Part shown: one piece after another, positions 12,595-23,600 of the stretch
How positions within the stretch are numbered: position 1 is the stretch's first letter
Layout of the letters: every line of letters starts with the position of its first letter
NCBI GenBank assembly: GCA_000469685.2
Contig: LS997564.1
Coordinates: 14,284,091 to 14,348,090, forward strand
Direction of reading: 5' to 3'
From: Haemonchus contortus
Lineage: Eukaryota; Nematoda; Chromadorea; Rhabditida; Trichostrongylidae
DNA length: 64,000 bases
Translations under genes and position numbers: made by a program
The notes under the pieces: model-generated
Databases searched by the model: none
What the model was told of the DNA's origin: nothing
What the model saw: the letters and a program-made list of their open reading frames with translations, nothing else

Positions 12595-12832
12595 GGGGGG
12601 GGGGAGGGGATGGTACATTCGTGCGATTCGGACTACGCGCGGCAAATTGCGCGGCGAAATTCATGGCGATGCTGACGACTTCAGCGCCCATTATTGGGGC
12701 CCAAATTTCAAGAAGAGTAGGTTAGCAGTGTCAACTGACTCTACTTAACTATTCTATTTCAAGTTTGTGCCTCAATAATAGGCCCCAGAAACCTCGCCGC
12801 GCGGTTGGAATCGTACAAATGTACACACACCC
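12595..12832. mobile_element. hAT-like MITE, 238 bp (second copy)
   Basis: Same family as 8483-8731: shares GCGCGGCGAAATTC and the foldback layout. It is flanked by CAGTTCTT and CAGTTTTT (12587-12594 and 12833-12840). Unit B at about 42395 reads straight through as ACAGTTTTTGCCG, an empty site. The left end has a long G run. Confidence 0.72.
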
Positions 12833-13028
12833 CAGTTTTTGCCGAAAGAACTCTCAAACTCACGCGAATACCGTGAGATTGCGTCCTTTTCGTCTTTTCT
12901 GCATAAGTCGGTTCAAAGTGGAGTATTCCTAGAGTTGAAGATACCGTTCGACTCAGCTCGCCAAGCTCCAGTGCATGCTTGGATGTTTGAAGAGGATAAA
13001 CTGCTCAGAATTTGCTCTAGAGTGCCTC

Positions 13029-14400
13029 ACGTTCTTGACTTCATTTAGTGCAATGTAAAAATGGCTGATGGGTTTTGTTCAGGTGATAAATAACTGCATC
13101 TACAGTCTCTGCATTCAACACTCCTCCCTTAAATGTCGCCTTGAGAATATGAAATCATTTCCCGGCAAAACAAATTAGCGTTTTTTCACGTTCGTTCGTT
13201 CTTTTTAACAGATTTTTCGTCGAAACCCATTTAGGCGTTGGAGGCTTTGATCTACGTTGAAGTGAACCATAACGATCTTGCAAAGGACAAAGAACTCTAC
13301 TTTTGTAGTTATCTCTTAGTTTCTGCACGACTGTTATGGTACACCTCAACATGGATCGAATTTTAAAGTTGCTCCCTTGGTACTGCCCCAACTTAGCTCT
13401 TCGTCACGCCCAAATCATAAAATTATGGTTTCTTCCCATGCATTGCCCTCTGAGCAACTGAACTGAACAATCTTACCTTTCCCATGATGAATGCTATCTA
13501 AGGATATATGGGTGAACCCATGATGAAAACACGGCTTCAACATTATTTTCTGCCGTGTGCTGGTCACTGATCGGTCTTCTGGAGGCGTTTTTGGATACGC
13601 AGGTGGGCGAGTACTATAGGGTACTGTATGGCGCGGGATTGGAATGGAGGTTTTGGAGGATATTGATTCTGTGGTAGCGGGAACTGAGGGCGGGTTTGTA
13701 TAATGGTTATTCAAATGGGGTTAAGATCTGCAGAGGGCGGGAACTGTAGTGGCGGGAGAGTGGGGCAGTTTGAATTGGAGATTTAGGCGGTTCGAAAGGG
13801 CAGGCGGAGAGGTGGACGAGTTTGAATGGTGGTTATTTAAAACAAGACGGATTTAATCGTCCCGTGAATGTGTTACGCAGTAACCCGAACACACACTCAA
13901 GCGCCTCCAAACATCGGCCACATATATGACGCAACAGAAAGGTACCCTGGGTGAACCCTACGGGGGTGAGTGGAGAGGTGCTAGAAAGCTACTGTATCAC
14001 ACATTCACGGGTGTTGAAGTCCCTCTAATTTATTTAAATGGGGGTTCAGAACTGCAAGGAGCGGGAAACTGTAGTGGCGGGAGAGTGGAGCAGTTTGAAT
14101 GGGAGTTTTGGGGCGGTTCGAAGGTGGTGGGGCGAGAAGGTGAACAAGTTTGAACAATGGTTATTCAAATGAGGGGGGGGGAGAGGGGGGTAAGATCTTC
14201 AGGAGGCGAGGGCTGTAGGGTATGGGGTACGACTTATTTATATTGCCGGAAATTGACGCCATATTCTCAATGCGACATTTAAGGGTTGTGTGTTGAATGC
14301 AGAGATTCTATACGCAGTCATCTACCACCTCTACATCAGGAATGAACGATGGAGGCTGAACAAAAAACATCAACCATTTTCACATTGTTCTGAATGAAGT
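13029..14400. repeat. Inverted duplication with G-rich centre
   Basis: Segments at about 13030-13175 and 14235-14395 are inverted copies (both carry a GCGACATTTAAGG-type core and match 42590-42760 in unit B once). Between them is G-rich DNA with a direct repeat of about 110 bp (near 13733 and 14063, sharing CTGTAGTGGCGGGAGAGTGG). A small palindromic MITE lies at 13861-14011. The block is rearranged relative to unit B. Confidence 0.55.
13861..14011. mobile_element. Short palindromic MITE, CCCGTGAATGTGT family
   Basis: The left end CCCGTGAATGTGTTACGCAG is repeated inverted at the right end with few changes. Relatives lie at 27127-27270 and, by duplication, 48226-48346. No target duplication was resolved. 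Confidence 0.5.
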
Positions 14401-15059
14401 CGAGTAGGTGGTCCACCCTAGATCGAATACTAAACAGTATGCTTGCAGACCAATCAGCTCCTACAAGCACTGAAGCGTACACCCCGTGACCATGCAATTA
14501 ATTTTCGGACGGGACTTGGGTGCATGACGCAATCTAAAACTGAGCGTTCTTGATACTCTAGTGTATCCGCTTACAGAGCTCGGCAAGCTGAGATCAAAAT
14601 AACTCCAGCTCTTGGAGTAGTCCATTGTGACTTACATTATGAAAAAACACGAAAACGACGTGAGCTAGCGGTGTTTGCGTAAATCTGCGAGTTTTTTTCG
14701 GTAAGTACTATACAGTGAAATGTAGGCTTTTGACTGCACTTATGGAACTTAAGGGTTTGGTTTTCGCCAAGGCACAACTACAGTAGTGGACAAAGTTCTT
14801 AGTGAAAGGCCTATCCAAGCGTGACTTTATCGTTACTCTATAGATCACAGGAAATTTCAGTATGTTTATGAAAGACATTCCCTCTACTGAACTACAATTT
14901 GCTATTATTGGCGGTACGTCATGGTGAAGTGACTCGAGTTCAATGGGAAATGCAGACACATTGACCTAAGGAAAACATTTTACTTTAGGATAACAACATG
15001 TGAAACATCAAAAACATCAATACTTGGTGGAGAAGCTTCGATTTTCGATGACAGCAGCG

Positions 15060-15760
15060 CAAAGGGAGGCACTGAGTCGATCAGTTTTTGGGTGGTAAAC
15101 ACTGGCATGGCGTTCTACTCCTTCGCCAATTGAGCGGTTTTTTCTTCACTGTTCCTACGGAGTTTATTCAATCAACACCTCTTCTTCCCACAGGTGCTCC
15201 ATAGGATTCGGATCCGGTGACTGACCTGGCCAGATCCGGTGTCTGACCTGGGCACTCCACGAGTATGATTCGCTGTTTGCTAAAGGCCGTCTCCACAACC
15301 ATTGAGGTATGTGTCGGATAGTTAACCTGTTGTACGATCCATTCTGCTGGCATGCGCTGCTGTACCCACGGCAAGGCGATGTCGACCATCATGCTTTTGC
15401 AGTACTCCCATGTCATGGTGCCGTCCATTTTCAGAATAGGGCCCGTTCCGTTCGAAGAGAATATACATACACAGAAACCGTAGGCCATCACCCCACCATG
15501 CTTGGTTGTGAGTAAATGAACTTAGGATTGAACCTTCCCCAAAGGTCATCGTACGTGCCGTATAACATAGCTTCCAAGCAAAGTGAACTTGCTCTCATAT
15601 GTAAAAAGAACTCCATTCAGTCAAAGTTTAGTTGAGGCAGGTGACAGCGCGCAAGCTCCATTCTAGCCCTGATACTTTTTCGACTGATGAACGGCTTTCT
15701 GGCTGGACGCCTCCCATGAATACCAGCATTGTTTAGGCTTTTATCTACAGTCCACCGCCT
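15060..15760 (-). pseudogene. Tc1 transposase pseudogene
   Basis: Fragments on the minus strand match the DDE domain: ESKFTLLG just after a stop that replaces the first aspartate region, then NGTGPILKMDGTMTWEYC, WVQQRMPAEWIVQQVNYP and SPDPNPMEHLWEE. The second catalytic aspartate (normally QQDN) is valine (QQVN). A short direct duplication near 15215-15255 shifts the frame before the last motif, and a TAA follows at 15164. It is inactive. Confidence 0.8.
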
Positions 15761-15885
15761 GATGGTAAGAATGGTGCTATCGCCAGCGCTGAATACAGTG
15801 ACAACGTCTGTCGCAGTAAAGCAAAGGTCAATCTTCGGCCGACGTATGATCCGCCTATCCAGGACTGACGAGGTACATGGGGAAC

Positions 15886-16274
15886 GGGTAACGGAACTTC
15901 TCCCCTATCACGGCATTCTCCCTTGCGACATGCGGCAAATGTCACTGCAATTACCGTACTCACCCAACCTCCCGCCAATCGATAGGACGCGATATTTTTC
16001 CTTGACTGGCTTGCTTTTTCATTGGATTTTATCGTTTTTTCTTCTGTTTCTTTTTAGTTTCCATGTTTATTAGACTTGATTGATTTAAAATGACTCCTTC
16101 TATATAAACGACGATCAAGTCCGCATTGGAATTGAAAAGAGCGGCCAGCCAATTCAAATGATTGAAGGACTCCCTACTTCACAAATTGCGCGCTCCAATC
16201 TTCCATCGCAATCCTGCGATAGGCGGCGGGTGCGGCGTGTGCGACGCCGTGTTAGGGGAGAAGTTTCCGGACCC
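15886..16274. mobile_element. Mutator-like MITE, copy 1 (nested in Tc1)
   Basis: Ends GGGTAACGGAACTTCTCCCC and, inverted on the right, GGGTCCGGAAACTTCTCCCC. It is flanked by CATGGGGAAC and CATGGGGGAC (15876-15885 and 16275-16284), an almost exact 9-10 bp duplication. Copies with 9-bp flanks also lie at 59889-60287 and 63441-63804. No coding capacity was seen. Confidence 0.75.
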
Positions 16275-16679
16275 CATGGGGGACTTCCCATTCCGTCCGC
16301 GCTGTAAACAGAAATCGTCCGCTGTGGAATCTTCAAAAATCTTAAAGTGGACGTGAGATTCATACCCGATTCCTTCATGTCTGCTGCTACCTACCGAACT
16401 CGTTGAGTGACTTCTGCCCCTCTGAGCATCTTAAGTGTTCAAGCACCGAGCACAAATGAGATGCACAAAATGCAAAAATCACTGGCCTTGTAATCGGGAA
16501 GAATCGCTTCACTAGTAAAACCTTTGCGCGTTGTCACGTGATCACTCAATTTCGAAGCCAGGACGTAAAAATTGGTTCGACAGTGTGAAGTTCGACATAT
16601 CAAAGTTTTCTTGAACTTCTTACTAGAACAAAAGCTACGAATGGAAAAGCTTATCACCGAAGGCTTTTGACCGCTACTG

Positions 16680-18020
16680 TATGTCACGCCAAAGTTGCAG
16701 TAAAGCTTCCCGTACCCAGGCTTTGTCATTGATTCGCATTGCTGATAATTTAGCTGAAAGAGGTTTTCCATCGGCTAGACTGAAAATCTGGGCCTCGCCC
16801 GATGGAAAGATGGAAAGCCCACTCACTCCCAGCGAAATCATCAGCAATGCGAATCAATGACAAAGTTAAAAGTCGTGTGGAAATAGCGTGGTGAGTCTTT
16901 GCCGAAATTTGTTGTCACTATGTAATAATTGAGCGACAATGGCTAAGGGAGGTCGCTCTCGTCGACTGGAGGTTCTTAGACTTTTGATTCACAGGCATAA
17001 GTCATAGAGGGCGCTTCAGGAATTTTCTTATCTTTGCCCAATCTGATTTTGGACCCCAAGGCTCTCCCCATCTTCACCGTAACACCACCTAGCCCCACCC
17101 CTTCCCCTACACTTCTCACTTCCTTTCAGATTATTCCAGTGAACGATTCCAAAGTATGCGGTGTGCGAGCTGGTGTGTTCATCTCCATCAAGAGAGTTTC
17201 CCCCACTTTATTCTGTGGTCCCATTGGATTCCTCTATAGAATTTATGACGCAGCAAGGTGGTACTTTCTTTGGCCCTACCTCGAAAATTCCCTAAAAAAT
17301 TTTTATTGCAAAGTAGAGGTTGATTTTTCTACCAAATGATGACTTTCTTTTCTCCTTGAGGAATGATAGGCTTTCGAAGTTTATAGCAAACTAGCTAGTC
17401 TACTCGGGATTGTGGGCTGTGACTCTGACTGAAATACAAAATGAACCTAACCAGAAAGAAACTTTGATGAGATCCTGCTGGTACGATGTAAAGGGCGATG
17501 AAGGCAAGAGTTGTGATGCAAACGATCACTTTGGACCAGAACTTGACGGTCCTTGACACATCACGCTGCTTCAGTCTGATACGGCACGTATTAGCACATG
17601 CATGCATCATCTGGAATCGTGACAACGAATTCCTCGAGTGAGGAGTATTCACTGAATACGAAATGTTTCAAAGGCAAAAACTCATGGGGGAAAAAGTTCT
17701 TGACGTTGGTTAATCCCGTTTGTAGAACATGCTCAGGCATTCACTTCCCATTCAGAGTCATAGCGGCGATTGAGTTGTCTATTCTGTCTGCACTACGACT
17801 TGCGATGTTTAGCCATTGAACAGCTTGATTTATTCTCTCTGGCGAATTAGATATCAATTAAGCGATCCGCTCGGCATGAAAGGCCTGATAGGCATGGATG
17901 GGTATAGTCCAAGATTCGGTCCTTGAATCATATGTGTGACAAGGCCTCATTTGGTAGGCCGGAAATTCCAACCACATGGAACTCATAGATGGGAAAGTTA
18001 TGATTCCATTTATTGAATAC
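16680..18020. other. Unit A sequence around the membrane exon
   Basis: Matches 44360-45670 in unit B. Besides the 201-nt exon at 17452-17652 I see no supported gene. A C/T-rich tract lies at about 17040-17130. Confidence 0.5.
17452..17652 (-). CDS. Conserved single-membrane-span exon, unit A
   Basis: Opens with ATG at 17652 and runs 201 nt to a GTTAGG donor after 17452. The peptide has a basic N-terminal part with two cysteines, then a hydrophobic segment, VIVCITTLAFIALYIV, followed by PAGSHQSFFL. Basic residues before the span and a short tail after it fit a type II signal anchor, as in Golgi glycosyltransferases. The same exon at the same length is in unit B (45091-45291) with few, mostly conservative changes. 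It lies on the same strand as, and 11 kb upstream of, DUF273 gene A, so it is a candidate first coding exon. The link is inferred; bridging exons were not found. Confidence 0.5.
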
Positions 18021-18358
18021 CAGTTAGGCTTCGCACGCTAATGCGTGCACCACATGCCCACTACCGCTTACCCGCTTACATGACTTGTTAGAAGACCAAC
18101 ATGAGCAGTATCGGTTGACCTCCCATTTCATAACTGTTTCCCCACCGCGCTCGCGTACATTCACACACTTCATCGTGCTTAAGTGATTTCCGGAAGGACG
18201 CACAAACAGGCATACGAAAAGGCACACAAAATTACCGCTTCACATATAGAAACAGTCGGACCGCCAGGCTTTCCTCCTTCTTTAAGTTCTAGTAATCGGC
18301 AACCGCCCCCCCCCCCCCCCCCCCTCCAATCTTTGGAACGAATGATGCTTTTCTGATT

Positions 18359-19317
18359 ACGAAAAAAAGAGGGGAGCTGGCATAAGCAGGGCAGCGCCAG
18401 TGGTATTTAGGGTGTGCCGGTGCTTACGTCTACGATTAAAAGTGTCGATCGATTGCTCTTCATCTTGAAAATCATGAACCATCAAAGGTTTAGCTGGTAG
18501 GCAACCAAAGAATCGAGTAGTATTCACAAATATTCCCAAGTGATAATAACACCATTATCAGATGTCGTTATCACTGGACCATCTTTCTTCCACGTGTGCA
18601 TCATTAGTTGAGAATCCCAAATTATTGGTGGTCGGATGAGCTTTGTCGTAAATGATATCAAGACATCAAGTAACTTTGATCTTCCACCAAGTTACAAACC
18701 TTGCTGGGTAGCGGTCGTGATCTATATAGTAGTCGTAATCATAAATACATCGTAAATACCACAGGAGTTAAATTCAGTTGGTAAGTGCTCTTATCAGTCG
18801 TTATCAGCTGTTATCATTTCCCATCATCGGTCGCTTACGATCCCGCCATACTCCACATCACATGCCGAACTGTGAAGGCTTCACTATTAATGCCGTTATT
18901 ATACACTTTAATGTCATTATTATAGTGGCTCTACGCTTCCCAGATTTTCGTTAGCCCTTATCAGATTTATCAGCTCCTGGCCTGGCACCAACCGCTCTCG
19001 AACCCGTCACCGAGTACCTACGATTCTGGCACATCTCACATAACCTATTAAAATTCGAAGATTCCATTATTAATAGAAAGTGCGTTACAGATCTAGTGGC
19101 TCTCGCCTTCTATGGCTTCTTATCAGTCCCTATCACTTTTCATCATTCTGTGTCACCAACCACTAACGGTCCCTTCACATCCTACACCACCTGCCCAAGT
19201 GCAAAGGCTTCACCGCTATTACGAAGAGAGTTACGGATGCTCGGGCTTTTGCTTTTTAAGGCTCCTTATCAGTTTCTATCGATAGTTGTCACTCCCAGTC
19301 ACCTACCATTAGTGTTC
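18359..19317. repeat. Dispersed TTATCAG-rich repeat, split by BEL element
   Basis: About 1 kb that recurs inverted at 34603-35600, including the stretch GATAATGGTGTTATTATCAC (as its complement here) and several TTATCAG words. The BEL/Pao element interrupts it at 19318. The repeat continues as minisatellite-like sequence after 24514. Shorter relatives lie near 4080-4400, 35790-36000 and 59780-60500. Confidence 0.6.
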
Positions 19318-19322
19318 CCATC

Positions 19323-19561
19323 TGTGTCGATCGTTCAGTGGCAGCAGTTTATTCAGCCGAAAGGCATGCTACAATCTTTCCAAGCGCTTATATACGTTGG
19401 TAAACATTACAGATGTTACAGGTGCATTCACAGATGGTCAACTAAGAACAGCACATGTGACGGGATAAGAACGAGAGGAATGTTACCGAATGAGTATATG
19501 ATGATACAATAAGCCAACGACAAGAGATGGGAAGATAGAGAAGTCGTGGTTGACCACGACA
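19323..19561 (-). repeat. BEL element 3' LTR
   Basis: 239 bp, matching 24270-24508 throughout as read by eye. Next to it on the inner side (19562-19575) is purine-rich on the minus strand (GCGGGCGGAG), the likely polypurine tract. Confidence 0.88.
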
Positions 19562-19612
19562 CTCCGCCCGCGGGAAAGGCATGAACTAACTACCGAAGAA
19601 TAGCACAATTAA

Positions 19613-19912
19613 TCATACAACCAAACAATAGAGAGCGTAGAATATCAAACATATCTTCCAGTCGGCTTTGGGCGCACTGCATGAGGCTTGATCGAAGGTT
19701 CCATTGAAACCACAAACCACCGCAACTCCACTGGCACTGCTAGCCATTCCATTCCGCAGGGGAAACGAATAAGGTGGCGTGCAGCAGGAATCGGTGACGT
19801 GCAGAATAAAGATCGACGAATGCGGCACTGCGGCAGAAAGGAATACGTCGATCGAGACGAAAAAGTTGAATACTAGCTGATGCAGAATATCAGCCGAAGG
19901 AGGTGACAACAA
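19613..19912 (-). CDS. Small ORF next to BEL 3' LTR, 99 aa (doubtful)
   Basis: Open frame on the element's coding strand with hydrophobic segments at both ends and an NGT site. It could be a leftover of the envelope C-terminus, since it ends in a hydrophobic stretch, or untranslated DNA. No family recognised. Confidence 0.2.
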   Translation of the reverse strand: MLSPPSADILHQLVFNFFVSIDVFLSAAVPHSSIFILHVTDSCCTPPYSFPLRNGMASSASGVAVVCGFNGTFDQASCSAPKADWKICLIFYALYCLVV

Positions 19913-20015
19913 CGGGCGGGTGCAGTGGGTAGAATAGTGGTCGACTGTGGTGGCGAATGAGCAGAAAGTACGCTAGTGAAGAATCACCAGTGCACTCTCC
20001 GCCGGCGGGGAAGGC

Positions 20016-20663
20016 TCAGAACTTCCTTCTTTTTGCCGAGGTGCTTGCATGGGATAACTTGTTGGGGCATAGCAAGACATTATGGTCTCGTCCACAGAAA
20101 GTGCAGAGAATACCGCATTCCTCGTTATGCCTCGGTTGTAGGCATCGGTTACAGAGTCCGAGATTGTTGGCTCGCACAGCGCGCGACACAGCATCTGGAT
20201 AACGGCAGCATCTTCCAGTTGGATGGCAATCTTTGTTGTCGTTAATTGGACAGAATACACAGTTTGATTTTGGCTGCGTTCTTTCCAGGAGCAGTTCCAT
20301 CTTCTGATTGAGAATTTCCGATCGTCGAGTCAGTATGTCCGCAAGCGAGTCGATCTTAGCAGACAGTGTCATAGCGAATGAAGTGAGTTGCTCCTTCAGG
20401 TCTTTGATGGCGTCGGCGAGAGGTTCGATATGCAGAGCGACGTCCACTTCATCCATGATCGAGGGGAATGATTCTTTGGAGTGACGACCATGAAGCTGCA
20501 GCCTCACTACAGATGTCACACAAAAAAGTGTCTGGGCCCCACTTTTTCGCTGATCGATTGAAACTGTACATTGGACTACGACCACTATGACTACATCTAT
20601 AGAATGACCAGTGAGCAACGAATCGCAGATGTTGACTAAAATGAGCTTAGATTGACCTTTCAC
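20016..20663 (-). CDS. BEL downstream ORF: coiled coil plus three CCHC zinc motifs
   Basis: The open frame is 215 codons; the better start is the methionine at residue 70 (nt 20456), because the first 69 residues look like leader sequence. Residues 80-128 form a predicted coiled coil. Three CCHC-type motifs follow: about 135-152, 171-183 and 187-199 (CTFCGRDHNVLLC), and then a basic tail, KRRKF. It lies between the polyprotein frame and the 3' LTR on the same strand. The zinc spacing resembles gag nucleocapsid knuckles, so nucleic-acid binding is inferred. I recall similar sequences in nematode repeats but cannot name a family. Confidence 0.6.
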   Translation of the reverse strand: MKGQSKLILVNICDSLLTGHSIDVVIVVVVQCTVSIDQRKSGAQTLFCVTSVVRLQLHGRHSKESFPSIMDEVDVALHIEPLADAIKDLKEQLTSFAMTLSAKIDSLADILTRRSEILNQKMELLLERTQPKSNCVFCPINDNKDCHPTGRCCRYPDAVSRAVRANNLGLCNRCLQPRHNEECGILCTFCGRDHNVLLCPNKLSHASTSAKRRKF

Positions 20664-20669
20664 TAACTC

Positions 20670-23600
20670 TTAGGCTATGAGTTTTAGACGCTTTACTATT
20701 TGCATGAGAACAGAATTGGGAGTACATAGAGGATAACAATTGATCCGATAAAACATGTTGCGATGCCGAGAAGCGCGGCTGTGCCAAATGCTCAGTGCCT
20801 GATTCAGTCGCCACAACAACGGAACGCTGATATCGGGGATCCAACTTGACACCGCGGTCCACGACCTTCCATGTGGGGCCATGATTTCAGTTTCATTCAG
20901 AAGAGGCACATATGCTAAGGTACCGGAGAGTTCTAACCCGGTACGGTTCTCGTTGAGCAAGATTTCTCTACTGAATTCCATAGAGCATCTACCGCTGGAG
21001 TTGCAAATGATCTCAGCGTAATGTCTCATATGCTCACGTTGGCAGGGTGCTGCTTGCCCATAAGGCATGACTAATGCAAAGGTCACCGCGACGATGATGC
21101 TGAGGCAGCGCGGGCTAAATGTTTCGAAGTCGATTTTTTTGCTAGTACAGCTGCTGCGGCGTAGCGCGCACGTCTTTGTGTTTCTGTCGCAAGGACTTGA
21201 TCTTTTGATGTTCGTGTGACAATCAGCGGTACTTGCCATTTGACCACTTACTCTATGCTCTTTTCGTGGCAACTGGATGTTTTTCACCGCGAGAAGCGGA
21301 ACGGATACGAATGTGTATACAATAGACGCAACGGATATGAGTACTGTTATCGGCCAGCAATGGGAATCGCCACGTCGGTGCTTCGAAAATATGTTCTTGA
21401 AAGTTCTACAGATATGTGGAAGGGAACAAGTAATGCAAAACTCCTTCAATAACATTTGTTCTGTGTATCTCATAGAAACAGATATGTTGTTGTTTGTAGT
21501 TGTACAAGGCAGTTGGAGAGACAAGTCAGACGGCATTGCATGGAAACGTTCGCAGGTGGTTTGTATGCAACCCTCGAAGGTGCCGTTAGGCGACAATATC
21601 CTGATCGTTTGGTCTCTGCAGAAAAGTGTTAGATAGGCGTTTGCAAAGGAGATAAGAAGCACAACCATGAGGAGTGACATGTTCGGTGAAGCTCTGGCTA
21701 ACGTTGATGAGGTTAGGCTTGGTTCATTGCCGATATTCAAAGATATTATCGGATCTTGGAGTATTCTCTTCGCCCTGTTCTTGGAACGTTTAATCAGTGG
21801 TTCTCTTTCCGTCTCTTCGATCGCCGTCATGTTGTAGGAGAGGGAAGGGGTTGTGAGGGTGCCATCACTTATATCAGTGAATCCGCGCCCATACAGTGTA
21901 GGACCAAAAATTGTGTTAGCTATTCGCAACCCTGAAGGAGTCGTGAGGTGTTCGCCGCTGTCGAGTACAAAAGTGTGATAGTGGTCTAGACCTACCAAAA
22001 TGTCAGGTATATGGTGCTCTCCTCTTATGTTTGGATTACAGACAAGGAGGTTTCGTTTTTCGAGAAATTGCTGATCGACAGAGCATATTTGCACCGCAGG
22101 GAAACCGTTTGTCAATATGGGCTTTGTTTGTATTAGTATTTCCAAATCTTTTCCATAGGCCGTGCCGATCTTCACATGCACGATGTTACTTTGAAAGGTC
22201 TCAGTTTTCCCTCCTATACCAGACATGATGCACGCCTCCGCTTTCAGTGTTGGTAGCTTTAAACGCAGTGCGAGATCTTCCTGAATCACCGTCTTCTGAG
22301 CGCCGCTGTCAAAGAAGAATATGACTTTCTCGAATTTCTGAGTGTCATGGTTCCAGATAGACCCTTCAGCTGTCATCAGAGCTATCTGCTCATTTTTTGG
22401 CGTCAAAGTGTTGCATTCTATGTTGGTGTGATGCTCAGTTGTTTTTTCCTCATACACGAGTTGGCAACGACCCCTAACGCCTTCTGGATATGTCTTCCCG
22501 TCGCACTGGATGTGTATGTTGGCACTGTGCATTTTGCGCGGTTGTGAACCCGTGTTGTAAGTCAGCTTTCCTGGCGTATCGCTCGCTCGCTTGTTCGTCT
22601 CACTGGCGAAAATTCGTTGGCCGCGCTGTTTTTCCTCGCTGAGTGAAAGTGTATTTTGCTCTGAGTGACCGCGCTCGATTGCGCTTTCGGTCGTGAAACA
22701 CAGCTTGATATGATGCATTCTTCCACATAGACGGCAATTATTTCTGGAGCACTGTGCACTTGTGTGTCTTGGCGAGTAGCATTTCCAGCAGAGGCGTTTT
22801 AGAGCCACGATCTCTCTTTTCTTGCTCACGGACAGCTCGGATTGGCACTGCCATGTGAAATGACCAATAGTTTCGCATATTGCGCAGAATTGTGGTGTGT
22901 TATTTTTGCGATTCGCAGTCTCTTGGTTCGCATGATCGTAGAGTCGGAGCCTTGACTGGACGTACGCCTTAGCGGATATCTCGCCACTGATGAAGTCCAA
23001 AATGGAATCCACTGTGAGATCATCGTGCTCTCGCATTTTAAGAAGTACCGGCTCTACAATATCTTTAGGGAATTTGTTTAGAATTGCCTCTGTCCATAAG
23101 GCGTCTCTGCAAGCTCGTATGTTCTGTCCTGTGGAGAACATCTGATTTAAAAGCATGCATATGTCGTCGAACACCTTCTCACAGCTTTCCGCTGTTTTGG
23201 AGGCCCTTGGCAATTCGTTCAGTTGCTGTACTATGCGGGCCCTGTTGGCGGGCTTATTGCCATATTTCTTGTGTAGCGTTTTGATCATCCACTCGTAGTT
23301 CTGAGGGATCAACTGTATACCTCGAATTGACTTGTCCGATTTGCCTTGGAGGCTCTCTTTTAGCAAGAGCATTTTCTCGGTTGTGCTGAGTGTCGGGTTG
23401 TTGTGTACGAGTTGTTCATAGACAGCCCAGAACTCTGGGAACTCTTCTTCCCTCCCAGTAAAGACTGGCACACTTACTCTAGGTGGTGCGATTGAGGGAG
23501 CAGTGAAAGGAGGCTGTCTGTATGCTTCGTTTTCGATATCCCAACCTGGAGGCCCTTCGTGGATGTCATTCATGGGCCGCGCCGTATGTGGTCCTGTTTT

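Larger units (their letters stand above)
14781..16679 (-). mobile_element. Tc1-family DNA transposon relic with nested MITE
   Basis: Left end CAGTAGTGGACAAAGTTC and inverted right end CAGTAGCGGTCAAAAGCC are flanked by TA (14779-14780 and 16680-16681). Unit B has the empty site at about 44345-44360. Without the 389-bp MITE inside (15886-16274), the element would be about 1.5 kb, a normal Tc1 size. It contains a decayed transposase on the minus strand. Confidence 0.75.

Noticed and set aside
13600..14220. G-rich region as a CpG-type promoter or quadruplex cluster
   Set aside because: The G runs belong to a diverged direct repeat in a rearranged block and have no adjacent gene start.
19096..19512. 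138-codon plus-strand frame and a matching end at 24187-24459
   Set aside because: Both run through the BEL LTR sequence; the shared C-terminus is the LTR itself in antisense.
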